DNA from: Chryseobacterium sp. CH25
Lineage (GTDB): Bacteria; Bacteroidota; Bacteroidia; Flavobacteriales; Weeksellaceae
Assembly (NCBI RefSeq): GCF_004119455.1
Contig: NZ_NRQT01000005.1
Location: 372,001-436,000, forward strand
Reading direction: 5' to 3'
Length of the DNA: 64,000 nt
Position 1 is the first letter of the stretch. Each line of letters begins with the position of its first letter. A program made the translations under genes and the position numbers. The notes beneath the pieces are model-generated. The model did no database searches. It was not told the DNA's origin and saw nothing but the letters and a program-made list of their open reading frames with translations. Shown piece by piece: positions 34,156 through 42,484 of this stretch.

Positions 34156-34169
34156 GGTCAAATGTACTT

Positions 34170-34395
34170 AATTTTTTACCACAGATCACACGGATCTTCA
34201 CAGATTTTTAAATGTTTCTTATTTGCCACGAATGCACGAATAAAAGTCATTCATGCATTCGTGGTGGTTAAATCTGCGTAATCAGTATAATCTGCGAGAG
34301 AAAATATCTCATTCAATTTTATCGAAGATAAAATCCTTGCGCCATAATAAGGATCCTATTAAGAAAAAAACTTGCGCCTTTGCATTTCTCAACAA
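34170..34395. repeat. Composite intergenic repeat
   Basis: Contains CCACGAATGCACGAAT (34226-34241) pairing with ATTCATGCATTCGTGG (34249-34264). It then has AATCTGCGTAATC...AATCTGCGAGAGA, TTTTATCGAAGATAAAATCC and two GCGCC modules. The module set and order resemble 18286-18421 and 22405-22520, with an extra AATCTGCG block. Confidence 0.75.
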
Positions 34396-34398
34396 TCA

Positions 34399-35283
34399 TC
34401 AGGCTTTTATTTCATTGAGAATTTTTCTCATCTCCTCAGTCTCATGTTCAGTAAGTGGTTTTAAAGGATTTCTCAAATAACCACTTTCTTCACCCAAAAT
34501 ATCCAATCCTGCTTTAACGGCTCTGGGAAGTCCTTTAACCACAATAAACTTCAATAACTCAACTTGCTTGTAAAACACATCCTGTGCTTCATGAAGCTGG
34601 TTGTTCTGAATCGCCTGGTAAAGCTTAAGATTCAACTCAGGAATAAGATTTGGCGCTGCGGTACACCAGCCTGTTGCTCCGGCAGAAAATGCTGCCAATG
34701 CTAAAGGATTCGAGCCATTATAAAAAGCTACATCTTCTCCCAGTTCCTTTCGTAAATAATGCATTCGTTGGATATCTCCTGTACTTTCTTTAATCATGGT
34801 TACATTCGGAATTTCAAGCAGTCTTTTCAGAAGAGCCGGAGACATATCTACTCCACCCGTTGCCGGATTATTGTAGGCCATAATCGGAATGGAAATTTTG
34901 CTAGCTACAGCATCATAATGAGCTACAATTTCTTCATCAGTCAGTTTCCAGTAGCTCATAGGAATAATCATAACAGCATTTGCTCCTGCTTTTTCTGCAA
35001 ACTGTGCATGATGGATCGTTTTCTCTGTAGTAAGGTTAGAAACGCCTATCAACGTTGGAATTCTTCCTTTCACCTGTTGTATAGTAGCTTCAGTGACCGC
35101 TTCTTTTTCTTCGTCAGATAGATAAGGCATTACACCGGCGCTTCCCAGAGATGCGACTCCGTGGCTTCCGGAAATTACCAGCTTTTCAACCATATCTTTA
35201 AAAAGAGGAAGATTAATGGTGTTATTTTCATGAAACGGAGTGATGGGATATGCGATAATTCCTTTAAATGGAATGTTTTTCAT
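34399..35283 (-). CDS. DapA-family (DHDPS/N-acetylneuraminate lyase) aldolase
   Basis: A 294-residue TIM-barrel class I aldolase from ATG 35283 (MKNIPFKGIIAYPITPF). The frame is open upstream, but the family's N-terminus begins here. The catalytic tyrosine is in IMAYNNPATGG and the Schiff-base lysine in TMIKESTGD. Members condense or cleave pyruvate-containing substrates (DHDPS, NAL, KDG or hydroxyproline-pathway aldolases). The genome's lysine DapA is usually elsewhere, and the cupin/MocR neighbours suggest a catabolic paralogue. Substrate is not assignable from sequence. Confidence 0.85.
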   Translation of the reverse strand: MKNIPFKGIIAYPITPFHENNTINLPLFKDMVEKLVISGSHGVASLGSAGVMPYLSDEEKEAVTEATIQQVKGRIPTLIGVSNLTTEKTIHHAQFAEKAGANAVMIIPMSYWKLTDEEIVAHYDAVASKISIPIMAYNNPATGGVDMSPALLKRLLEIPNVTMIKESTGDIQRMHYLRKELGEDVAFYNGSNPLALAAFSAGATGWCTAAPNLIPELNLKLYQAIQNNQLHEAQDVFYKQVELLKFIVVKGLPRAVKAGLDILGEESGYLRNPLKPLTEHETEEMRKILNEIKA

Positions 35284-35328
35284 AGGTTTTTGGTTTAAAA
35301 TTGTTGTAATAATTTGAAGATGAATAAA

Positions 35329-35390
35329 AAAGTAGTAAGCAGGGTGTTTTTTTAAAATGAAAGAACTTACACCCAAATTCTTACTACTTT
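35329..35390 (-). terminator. Long hairpin terminator between cupin and DapA-family genes
   Basis: AAAGTAGTAAG (35329-35339) pairs with CTTACTACTTT (35380-35390), and inner GGGTGT with ACACCC. A T-run follows on the minus strand. It should end or attenuate transcription from the cupin gene before the DapA-family gene. Confidence 0.65.
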
Positions 35391-35404
35391 CTACCAATTA
35401 ATGT

Positions 35405-35860
35405 TTAAAGATCTCTGCCTTCTTCTTCTCTCAGGGCTACTCCTAAGTTCTGAAGCTGTGGTGCATTTTCACAGGCAATATATTTGGCAGGCTCTGTATC
35501 ACTCAGGTTTTGATGCTTATGCCACGCCCATGATGGAATATAAACGGCATCTCCGGCTTCCCAATGTACTCTTTCATCTTCCACTTCTGTCCAGCCTTTT
35601 CCTTCAAGTACATACAATACGGTTTCATAGGTGTGACGATGTCTGTTGGTTTGTTGTCCCGGAAGTAGTCCCCCAATCGTCATGCTTACGTTTTTACTTG
35701 GAAGATCTACAAAGAAGACCGGGTGCTTTCTCTCTGTTGAAAACTGATTATGTTCCCCTGCATTTTCTACATTTTTATGAATTAAATGGTCTGGTTTTAC
35801 ATACTTTGGTCTAGCATACGTTTCGTGAAAGTCTTTTGAACTGAACTGTTTTTTGTCCAT
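35405..35860 (-). CDS. Cupin-domain protein
   Basis: A 151-residue single-domain cupin. Motif 1 is NRHRHTYETVLYVLEGKG (metal-type H-x-H plus E) and motif 2 is AGDAVYIPSWAWHKHQN (final metal-type His). It is cytoplasmic with no signal peptide. It might be a dioxygenase-type or isomerase-type cupin, or a small-molecule binding protein. It is divergent from the MocR gene at 35962 across about 100 bp and upstream of a DapA-family gene, so all three may serve one catabolic step. Confidence 0.85.
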   Translation of the reverse strand: MDKKQFSSKDFHETYARPKYVKPDHLIHKNVENAGEHNQFSTERKHPVFFVDLPSKNVSMTIGGLLPGQQTNRHRHTYETVLYVLEGKGWTEVEDERVHWEAGDAVYIPSWAWHKHQNLSDTEPAKYIACENAPQLQNLGVALREEEGRDL

Positions 35861-35899
35861 GATTTTAAAATTTTAAGGGTTTTGTGCTTAATTGCATGA

Positions 35900-35907
35900 C
35901 AAAATTA
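35900..35907 (-). promoter_or_regulatory. -7 element TAATTTTG for the cupin gene
   Basis: Exact TAnnTTTG match on the minus strand, 40 nt ahead of the cupin start and within the divergent MocR/cupin region. Confidence 0.5.
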
Positions 35908-35916
35908 TTTTATATT

Positions 35917-35960
35917 TGGACTGTTTAAATGATTCAGTTTTTATATAAATAGATAGTCCA
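35917..35960. promoter_or_regulatory. Inverted TGGACT...AGTCCA pair in the MocR/cupin gap
   Basis: TGGACT at 35917-35922 and AGTCCA at 35955-35960, just before the MocR ATG. MocR proteins bind separated half-sites in the shared divergent promoter, so this is a candidate operator, inferred from placement alone. Confidence 0.35.
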
Positions 35961-35961
35961 G

Positions 35962-37392
35962 ATGTTGAGACCTTGGAAATTAGAATTTGAAATTGATAAA
36001 AAGCTTGACAAAGCGGTTTATTTACAGATAGCAGACACTATTATTGCAGATATCCGTTCTGGTAGACTGAAACCCGGGGACACTCTTCCGGGGAGCAGAA
36101 ATCTGGCAACAATGCTGAAAATCAACAGAAATACTGTGGTAGAAGCTTATCAGGTTCTACTGAATGAAGAATGGGTAATCTCTAAGGAAAGAAAAGGGAT
36201 TTTTGTTTCAGATCAGCTTCCTGTTTTACATGAAAATCGAATGGAAAGGTTATCTAATACATTGGCTAATCCCGTACCAATTCAGGGGACAATAATTAAT
36301 TTTGATGATGGTCACCCGGACAGTAAAATTGCTCCCGTAACAGAATTGGCAAGAGCTTACCGTCAGATCTTCGGTATTAAAGCCAAATGGCAAATGATGG
36401 GCTATGGTGATGAACATGGAGATCTAGAATTCAGAAAGATGATCTCTCAAATGTTGAATCATCAGCGAGGAATGCAGATTCATGAACAGGAAATATCCAT
36501 TACAAGAGGAAGCCAGATGGGCATGTTTCTTACAGCTCAGACTCTTTTAACTTCCGGAGATTACGTCATTGTAGAAGATCCCGGTTATCAACCAGCATGG
36601 CAAGCCTTTGAATATTCAGGAGCCCAACTTCTTCCCGTTTCTGTAGATGAAGATGGAATTAATATAGAGACTATTGAGGAGCTTTTATCTCAGTATAAAA
36701 ACATAAAAGCCATCTACATTACCCCTCACAGACAGTATCCAACAATGGTTACTTTAAGTTTATTGAGGCGTTTAAAATTGATTGAACTGGCCAATCAGCA
36801 TAACATCACGATCATTGAAGACGATTATGATAATGAATTTCACTTTGGTTACCGCCCTATTCTGCCTATTTCAAGCTTTCCTGAACTTAATAATTATGTT
36901 TATGTCGGAACCTTAAGCAAAGTGGTTGCTCCGGCTCTTAGGATTGGATATCTGGCCACTAAAAACCAGGATTTATTACAAAAGATAGGAAACCTAAGAA
37001 AAATTATCGATGTACATGGAGATGTTATTATGGAACAGGCCGTTTTACAGTTAATCAAAGAAGGAGCAGTAAAAAAGCATATCAGAAAAGCAACGGCCCA
37101 CTATAAACACAAAAGAGATTTTGTATACAGCCTTTTGAATAAGTATATGAAAGACGTTGCTCATTTTACCCTGCCTGAAGGAGGATTAGCCTTTTGGATT
37201 GTTCCAAAAACAATATTGGATTGGGATAAAGTGGTTTCATTATTATTAGAGAAAAATATTAAAATCATTCATCCGAAACAATACAGCAGAAATACGGTCA
37301 ATGGTTTCAGACTGAGCTATGGCTCCGTTTCAGAAGAGCAATTGGAACATAGTATACAGATTATTGCAGAAGTTTTTCAACAGCTTTCTTGA
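35962..37392 (+). CDS. MocR/PdxR-type PLP-dependent regulator
   Basis: A 476-residue two-domain regulator. The GntR winged helix comes first (about residues 14-80: QIADTIIADIRSGRLKPGDTLPGSRNLATMLKINRNTVVEAYQ). An aminotransferase-like domain follows, with IEDDYDNEFHFG and the PLP lysine in GTLSKVVAPALR. The effector is probably PLP plus an amino compound. It is divergent from the cupin/DapA genes, its most probable targets, rather than adjacent to a PLP-synthesis gene. Confidence 0.92.
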   Translation: MLRPWKLEFEIDKKLDKAVYLQIADTIIADIRSGRLKPGDTLPGSRNLATMLKINRNTVVEAYQVLLNEEWVISKERKGIFVSDQLPVLHENRMERLSNTLANPVPIQGTIINFDDGHPDSKIAPVTELARAYRQIFGIKAKWQMMGYGDEHGDLEFRKMISQMLNHQRGMQIHEQEISITRGSQMGMFLTAQTLLTSGDYVIVEDPGYQPAWQAFEYSGAQLLPVSVDEDGINIETIEELLSQYKNIKAIYITPHRQYPTMVTLSLLRRLKLIELANQHNITIIEDDYDNEFHFGYRPILPISSFPELNNYVYVGTLSKVVAPALRIGYLATKNQDLLQKIGNLRKIIDVHGDVIMEQAVLQLIKEGAVKKHIRKATAHYKHKRDFVYSLLNKYMKDVAHFTLPEGGLAFWIVPKTILDWDKVVSLLLEKNIKIIHPKQYSRNTVNGFRLSYGSVSEEQLEHSIQIIAEVFQQLS

Positions 37393-37396
37393 TAAA

Positions 37397-37500
37397 GGTT
37401 CTCGCAGATTTTATCAGTTTACTTTTCAACAATCATCTGTGCGGATCAGTGTATGTGTGGTAAAAATCTGCGCAATCAGCAAGGTCTGCGAGATATTAAA
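37397..37500. repeat. Intergenic repeat with TCTGCG/CGCAGA modules
   Basis: Contains TTCTCGCAGATTTTATC, ATCATCTGTGCGGATC and AAAAATCTGCGCAATCAGC...TCTGCGAGA. These are related to the AATCTGCG blocks at 7330, 16430 and 34270. No gene. Confidence 0.55.
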
Positions 37501-37524
37501 ATAATCTCCCAACAACGCATAAAA

Positions 37525-37554
37525 ATAGCGCAAATATGAATCCATTTGCGCTAT
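37525..37554 (-). terminator. Terminator after the WrbA-RidA fusion gene
   Basis: ATAGCGCAAAT and ATTTGCGCTAT form a perfect 11-bp stem with an 8-nt loop. It is followed on the minus strand by five Ts. Confidence 0.85.
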
Positions 37555-37599
37555 CAATTTATCTTATAATCGGTAAACTGTGCTATCTGTGGGAAAGAA

Positions 37600-38679
37600 C
37601 TACTCCACTTCAAAAACAGCCTGAATTTCTACCGAAGAATTCACAGGAATGGAAGAAGCTCCAAATGTTGCTCTTGCATGTTTTCCTTTATCTCCAAAAA
37701 CTTCAGCTGTAAGATCAGAAGCTACATTCATCAGATCAGCATGTTTGGTGTAATCATCTTTTGTATTGAAGATTCCTGTAAGCTGTACACATTGTTTTAC
37801 TTTACCTAAATCACCACCAACAGCTTCATTAAGAACCGATAAAACATTCAGCATGGTAACTCTTGTAGCCTCTTTTACCTGCTGTTCATTAACGTCTACC
37901 CCTAATTTTCCGGCGTTGAAGATCTTTCCATCCTTTAAGGCAACCTGATTGATGAAGACAAGGTTTCCGGAACGAACAAATGGCTGATAATTTCCTGCGG
38001 GTTTTGGAACTTGTGGAAGAACAATATTCTTCTGTTTTAAGACTTCATTAAAATTTGGGTGACTTTCGGTAGTCAATACAGTTCTTTTCGGGCGAGTATC
38101 TTTTAAAGCCAACGATACTTTTGCAAAATTTTTCCCCTGAAGCTCAGCTAAGGTTCTCTCCCCTTTTGTAGGGCGTTCCACATCTTTCAGAGAAGCCATA
38201 CTTGTAATTCCCAGTACCGAATTTCCTTGTGGGATCGATTTGTTAAGTTCTTCCGTTCCGCGAATGCCATTAGAAACTAAAATCATTCCATGTACAGCAA
38301 GGCTGTTCCAGAATGCCTGAAGAGCTAATTCTTTTCCAGCACCGCTTCCTGCAGACATAAATACTGTTGCCGGAACGCCCTCCAAAGCATGATTAGTCCA
38401 AAGCTGAACAGTTTTAGATAAAAACTCGCTCATCCCAGTGCTGATATTTCCAAAATAGACCGGAGATCCAAAAGCAATTCCATCATAGTTGGTAAGTTCG
38501 TCTACAGTTGCAACTGGTAAGCTTTTCAGACTTGGATTCTGTGATGGTTTTACAAGTTTGATATAAGAAGTAGCAGTGTTCTCACTCTCAATACCTTTGG
38601 CAATCTCTTTGGCCAGTTCATAGGTTCCGCCATTGTCTGAATGGATAAGAACCAATATTTTAGCTTTATTTTGTGCCAT
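37600..38679 (-). CDS. Fusion of WrbA-like flavodoxin and RidA domain
   Basis: A 359-residue protein with two recognisable parts. Residues 1 to about 195 are a flavodoxin-like NAD(P)H:quinone reductase: ILVLIHSDNGGTYELAKEIAKGI is the FMN phosphate loop, and FGSPVYFGNISTGMSEFLSKT is typical of WrbA. Residues about 220-359 are a YjgF/RidA domain with KHARATFGASSIPVNSSVEIQAVFEV at its end (RidA arginine region). RidA hydrolyses reactive enamines/imines from PLP enzymes. The fusion suggests linked detoxification of quinones and imines. The reading frame is continuous, so it is not an assembly join visible by frame. Confidence 0.87.
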   Translation of the reverse strand: MAQNKAKILVLIHSDNGGTYELAKEIAKGIESENTATSYIKLVKPSQNPSLKSLPVATVDELTNYDGIAFGSPVYFGNISTGMSEFLSKTVQLWTNHALEGVPATVFMSAGSGAGKELALQAFWNSLAVHGMILVSNGIRGTEELNKSIPQGNSVLGITSMASLKDVERPTKGERTLAELQGKNFAKVSLALKDTRPKRTVLTTESHPNFNEVLKQKNIVLPQVPKPAGNYQPFVRSGNLVFINQVALKDGKIFNAGKLGVDVNEQQVKEATRVTMLNVLSVLNEAVGGDLGKVKQCVQLTGIFNTKDDYTKHADLMNVASDLTAEVFGDKGKHARATFGASSIPVNSSVEIQAVFEVE

Positions 38680-38913
38680 AATCTGTGTGGAATTAAATAG
38701 TAAGATTAAAATAAAAAAAGAACATATTTTTTCATTCTGAACAGGGTATAAATTAATTGTACAAAATTAGTGTTGGCATTTTTATTAAATTTGCCAAAAA
38801 ATATATGCAAAACGCCAATGTGAGATGTGTACTGATTGAAAAAACAAAGAGCCAGTTGTACATAAACTATAAAGGCTGACTCAGGTTTTATTATAAAAAT
38901 AGTATAAATAGCA

Positions 38914-38943
38914 AAACCCGCTTACATCATTGTAAACGGGTTT
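38914..38943 (-). terminator. Terminator after the EamA gene
   Basis: AAACCCG-c-TTACA pairs with TGTAA-a-CGGGTTT, loop of 4 nt, 28 bp after the stop at 38972. Confidence 0.85.
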
Positions 38944-38971
38944 CAACTTATACTAAAATTGATGTTAGTGC

Positions 38972-39856
38972 CTATTTTGCGAACTTTTTTGTACCTGCTA
39001 CACAAAGGATAACTCCTACTGTAATCCCCAACATTCCTATGCTTACCTGCTCATGAAGAAGGTACGCTGCTAAAGCAAGTCCGAAAAATGGCTGCAATAA
39101 CTGAAGTTGTCCTACAGTAGTAATTCCGCCTTGTGCTAATCCTTTATACCAGAAAATAAATCCGATAAACATACTGAAAAGGGAAATATAACCTAATCCA
39201 AACCAACCTTTAAAAGTTATAGCTTCAATATTGGTTGGAAAATAAATAAAAAACAATGGAAGCATAATGGGTAATGATATAACCAAAGCCCATGAAATAA
39301 CCTGCCATCCGCCTAATGTTTTAGAAAGCTTTGCTCCTTCTGCATAGCCCATTCCACACAGGATAATAGCCAGAAGCATCAGAATATCTCCAATGGGAGA
39401 CGCTGAAATCCCTTGTGAAAATGCATACCCAACAACTAAAAGACTTCCAATCACAGAAAATATCCAGAACACAGGATGTGGCTTTTCACCACCTCGAAAA
39501 ACCCCAAAAATTGCAGTCGCTAAAGGAAGCATCCCTAGAAATACAATAGAATGGGCAGAGGTAAGATACTGCAATGCCAATGAGGAAAGCAGAGGAAATC
39601 CTATAACGCAGCCTATAGCAACCAGAACCAGAGAAAATAACTGGTTTTTTGCCGGACGTTTTTCTTTGTATATCAATAAGACTGAAAGTGCTAAGATTCC
39701 TGCAATTACTGCACGGGCAATGGTTGCAAAGATAGGATCCATTTCCATTACTGCGAGTTTAGTAGCAGGCATAGAACCGCTAAACAGCAATACTCCTATA
39801 AACCCATTAATCCATCCGCTTACAGCCTGGTCTTTTGAAATTGTATTTGTCATCAT
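38972..39856 (-). CDS. EamA/DMT-family transporter
   Basis: A 294-residue inner-membrane protein with ten predicted helices in two EamA repeats. It starts SGWINGFIGVLLFSGSMPATKLAVMEMDP, and the second repeat begins near GDILMLLAIILCGMGYAEGAKLS. Such carriers export amino acids, metabolites or drugs. It is divergent from a MocR regulator, a very common pairing in which the regulator controls the exporter. Substrate is unknown. Confidence 0.88.
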   Translation of the reverse strand: MMTNTISKDQAVSGWINGFIGVLLFSGSMPATKLAVMEMDPIFATIARAVIAGILALSVLLIYKEKRPAKNQLFSLVLVAIGCVIGFPLLSSLALQYLTSAHSIVFLGMLPLATAIFGVFRGGEKPHPVFWIFSVIGSLLVVGYAFSQGISASPIGDILMLLAIILCGMGYAEGAKLSKTLGGWQVISWALVISLPIMLPLFFIYFPTNIEAITFKGWFGLGYISLFSMFIGFIFWYKGLAQGGITTVGQLQLLQPFFGLALAAYLLHEQVSIGMLGITVGVILCVAGTKKFAK

Positions 39857-39891
39857 TTTAATAAGTTTTTAATTATGAGGACAAAATTAAA

Positions 39892-39899
39892 AAGGAAAA
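39892..39899 (-). promoter_or_regulatory. -7 element TAATTTTG for the EamA gene
   Basis: Exact match on the minus strand, 36 nt ahead of the start. It lies 25 nt from the divergent -7 element for the MocR gene, so the two promoters overlap and one regulator could affect both. Confidence 0.5.
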
Positions 39900-39924
39900 A
39901 CAGACAAACACAGTATCAGTTTTG

Positions 39925-39932
39925 TATATTTG
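39925..39932 (+). promoter_or_regulatory. -7 element TATATTTG for the MocR gene at 39952
   Basis: Exact TAnnTTTG match. A transcript from here would start near 39937, so the earlier in-frame ATGs at 39922 and 39934 are unlikely starts and ATG 39952 is preferred. Confidence 0.5.
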
Positions 39933-39951
39933 CATGAGCACAGTTAAAAAA

Positions 39952-41373
39952 ATGAGTAAAGAATTTTTATACACAGAAATTGCATCCGGCATTGCCGCTC
40001 AGATCAGAAAGGGAGTTCTGAAGGCAGGAGATAAACTCCCGTCCGTAAGAATGTTATGCAGCGAACATCAGGTAAGCATGAACACCGCAAAACGGGTATT
40101 TCTTGAGCTTGAATCTCAGTCTCTTGTAGAATCTAAACCGCAATCCGGCTATTTTGTAAGCCAGCTATTATCTGTAAAGCTTCCACTGCCCGAGGTGAGT
40201 CGCCCGTCTTTAATTGCCAATAATGATGAACCTGATGAGCTCATCAGCAAGGTCTATGAAAATATGGGTAAAAAGGATATCACTTTCTTTTCCATTGGAA
40301 TTCCATCCGGTGATCTTCTTCCTCAGGCTAAGCTTAAAAAAGAAATTGTACATGCTATCCGGGAATTAAAGGAAGGCGGAACAGAATATGAAGAACTACA
40401 GGGTAACCTGAAGCTAAGAAGGATGATCGCTGTACGCTCACTGCAATGGGGCGGAAATTTTCATGAGAATGATCTGATTACAACCAATGGTGGAATGAAT
40501 GCCTTATCTTTCTGTTTAATGGCACTAGGAAAACCCGGTGATACCATAGCTATTGAAAGTCCTTGTTATCCGGGAATTCTTCAGCTGGCCAACGGCTTAG
40601 GACTGAAAGTTTTAGAATTGCCTACTCACCCAACTACAGGAATAGAAATTGATGCCTTTAAAAAACTGATCCCCAAAATTGATCTGTGTCTGTTGATTCC
40701 TAATTTCAACTCTCCATTGGGAAGCTGTATGCCTGATGAGAATAAGAAAGAAATGGTGAAAATCCTTTCAGAAAATAATATTCCATTGATTGAAGATGAT
40801 GTGTATGGAGACCTTTATTTTGGCTCTACCCGACCGAAATGCTGTAAATCTTTTGATAAGGATGGAAATGTGCTCTATTGCAGCTCTATTTCAAAAACAT
40901 TAGCCCCAGGCTACCGTGTAGGATGGATCGCGCCTGGAAAATATAAAGACAAGATTTTAAAGCTTAAACTTTTGCATTCCACCTCTTCTATATCCATTGT
41001 GAATGAAGCGGTTGCTAATTTCCTGAAATCAGGAAGGTATGAAAAACATCTTCAGCAACTTAGGAAAACATTACAGAGTAACTATCAGAATTACGTACAG
41101 ACCATCGCCGAATATTTTCCGGAAGGAACAAAAACCAGCCGTCCACAGGGTGGCTTGTCCTTATGGGTGGAATTTGATAAGAAAATCCGTACCACAGAAC
41201 TTTATGACCTTGCTATCAAGCAGAATATAAGTATTGCACCGGGAAGAATGTTCACTTTTCAGGAACAGTTTGAAAATTGTATGAGACTCTGTATCGGGCT
41301 TCCATGGTCAGACGATACACAGGCTAAGCTAAAACAAGTTGGGCAGCTTGCTAAAAGAATTTATTTGAAGTAA
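39952..41373 (+). CDS. MocR-type PLP-dependent regulator
   Basis: A 473-residue protein from ATG 39952 (MSKEFLYTEIASGI...). The GntR winged helix is IAAQIRKGVLKAGDKLPSVRMLCSEHQVSMNTAKRVFLELE. The aminotransferase domain has PNFNSPLGS, IEDDVYGDLYFG and the PLP lysine in SSISKTLAPGYRVGW. It diverges from the EamA exporter with overlapping promoters, so that gene is the probable target. It is the third MocR protein in this window and the least like the other two (TLAPGYR against SLAPGFR and VVAPALR). Confidence 0.92.
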   Translation: MSKEFLYTEIASGIAAQIRKGVLKAGDKLPSVRMLCSEHQVSMNTAKRVFLELESQSLVESKPQSGYFVSQLLSVKLPLPEVSRPSLIANNDEPDELISKVYENMGKKDITFFSIGIPSGDLLPQAKLKKEIVHAIRELKEGGTEYEELQGNLKLRRMIAVRSLQWGGNFHENDLITTNGGMNALSFCLMALGKPGDTIAIESPCYPGILQLANGLGLKVLELPTHPTTGIEIDAFKKLIPKIDLCLLIPNFNSPLGSCMPDENKKEMVKILSENNIPLIEDDVYGDLYFGSTRPKCCKSFDKDGNVLYCSSISKTLAPGYRVGWIAPGKYKDKILKLKLLHSTSSISIVNEAVANFLKSGRYEKHLQQLRKTLQSNYQNYVQTIAEYFPEGTKTSRPQGGLSLWVEFDKKIRTTELYDLAIKQNISIAPGRMFTFQEQFENCMRLCIGLPWSDDTQAKLKQVGQLAKRIYLK

Positions 41374-41382
41374 GGAAGATGG

Positions 41383-41506
41383 AGGCTGGAAGATGGAAGT
41401 TATTGTAATTTTAAGAATAATATTTGTCAATTCTTATTGATAAAGATATTTTAACAATAGCTGAAAAAGTTCCTTTGTGTTCAATAGAGCTTCCAGCTTC
41501 CAGCCT
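41383..41506. repeat. Inverted AGGCTGGAAG repeat between converging genes
   Basis: AGGCTGGAAGATGGAAG (41383-41399) matches the reverse complement of CTTCCAGCTTCCAGCCT (41490-41506) at 16 of 17 positions. A related pair (TGGCTGGAAGCTGGG ... TCTTCTCTCTTCCAACTTC) is at 44836-44955. It may act as a bidirectional transcription end. Confidence 0.6.
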
Positions 41507-41507
41507 T

Positions 41508-42104
41508 TTATTTATTATCCGGAACGAAGTTCTTTCTTGCCAGTTCTTTTCTTACACGGCTTAAACTTTCAGGTGTAATGCCAAGATAAGAAGCAATCAT
41601 CCACTGAGGAACTCTAAGAAGCAAATCCGGGTACATTTTAATAAATTTCATATACCTTTCCTCTGCTGTCTCTCCCAGTAAAGAATTGATTCTGTTCTGA
41701 AGACTTCTGATATGCTTCTGAAGTAAGAAATCACTGCGTTCAATACTGTTCGGGAACTGTTCTACCAGTTTATTGAAGAAATCAGGGTGCAGAAATAATA
41801 CTTCTGAGTCTTCTACCGCTTCAATATAATAATTGGATTTTTCATTGAAATAAAGACTGCTTCGGTCAGAAATCAACCAGCTTTCAGGAGCAAACTGTAT
41901 AATGTGTTCCTTTCCGTTCTTGTCAATGGAATACATTTTTATAAGTCCTTTCTCTACAAAGAATATATGTCTGCATATTTCACCATACTGAAGAAGAAAT
42001 TGATTTTTTGGAATCTTTTTTACTTCATAATGCAGGCTGCAGGTGTTCACACTTTGAAGGGGAACATTTAAAACTTTGGCTAAATAATTATTAATATTCT
42101 TCAT
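41508..42104 (-). CDS. Crp/Fnr-family regulator
   Basis: A 198-residue intact regulator. Its jelly roll includes LQYGEICRHIFFVEKGLIKMYSIDKNGKEHIIQFAPESW, and the C-terminal helix-turn-helix includes IASYLGITPESLSRVRKELARKN. There is no cysteine cluster typical of FNR, so it is a flavobacterial Crp-like protein with unknown effector. Its ATG shares one base with the YtxJ stop codon (TAATG), placing it at the end of the bacillithiol-stress operon and suggesting feedback control of that operon. It is the same class as the frameshifted genes at 6513 and 16524. Confidence 0.9.
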   Translation of the reverse strand: MKNINNYLAKVLNVPLQSVNTCSLHYEVKKIPKNQFLLQYGEICRHIFFVEKGLIKMYSIDKNGKEHIIQFAPESWLISDRSSLYFNEKSNYYIEAVEDSEVLFLHPDFFNKLVEQFPNSIERSDFLLQKHIRSLQNRINSLLGETAEERYMKFIKMYPDLLLRVPQWMIASYLGITPESLSRVRKELARKNFVPDNK

Positions 42105-42484
42105 TATACGATCTGGCTTAAAGAAATGTCCTGGTGCGAAGCGCTGTTAACGGGCTTTCCGTTTTCAATAACAATCAGCTGCGGACTTTCATGCCTGATC
42201 CCGAAATCCTCAGCAATTTTATTTGAAATAGGTCGGTGAGCTAATAGATCAAGGTAATAAACTTCTACCTTTTGATCTGTATTTTCCACTTCTTTTTCAA
42301 AATTCCTCAATACAGTTTTGCTGATAAAACAGCTTGTTGAATGCTTGAATATGGCTATTTTACCCTGATAAGAACTTTCAAGGGCTTTTTCCAGGTCTTC
42401 TTCAGACTTTATATTTTTCCAGAAAGACTTTTGATCAGAGGTTTCATTACTATTTCCGCCGAATATTTTATCAAAAAAACTCAT
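42104..42484 (-). CDS. ytxJ: Bacillithiol-system redox-active protein YtxJ
   Basis: A 126-residue thioredoxin-fold protein of the YtxJ family. It has the single active cysteine in FKHSTSCFISKTVLRNFE and the cis-proline region HESPQLIVIENGKPV. YtxJ proteins are proposed monothiol bacilliredoxins that remove bacillithiol from modified proteins. It overlaps the upstream DUF1569 gene by 4 nt and the downstream Crp/Fnr gene by 1 nt, indicating translational coupling within one operon. Confidence 0.88.
   Translation of the reverse strand: MSFFDKIFGGNSNETSDQKSFWKNIKSEEDLEKALESSYQGKIAIFKHSTSCFISKTVLRNFEKEVENTDQKVEVYYLDLLAHRPISNKIAEDFGIRHESPQLIVIENGKPVNSASHQDISLSQIV

Noticed and set aside
34225..34265. 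Possible CRISPR repeat
   Set aside because: The palindromic blocks are not evenly spaced and there are no spacers or cas genes.
35401..35814. A 137-codon plus-strand frame covering the cupin gene
   Set aside because: It is the antisense of the cupin; the cupin frame has clear metal motifs, while the antisense protein is unlike any family.
38765..38800. TTGGCATTTTTATT... as a further sigma-54-type site
   Set aside because: It has TGGCA but no GC/GA at the required 10-nt spacing and no gene starts nearby.
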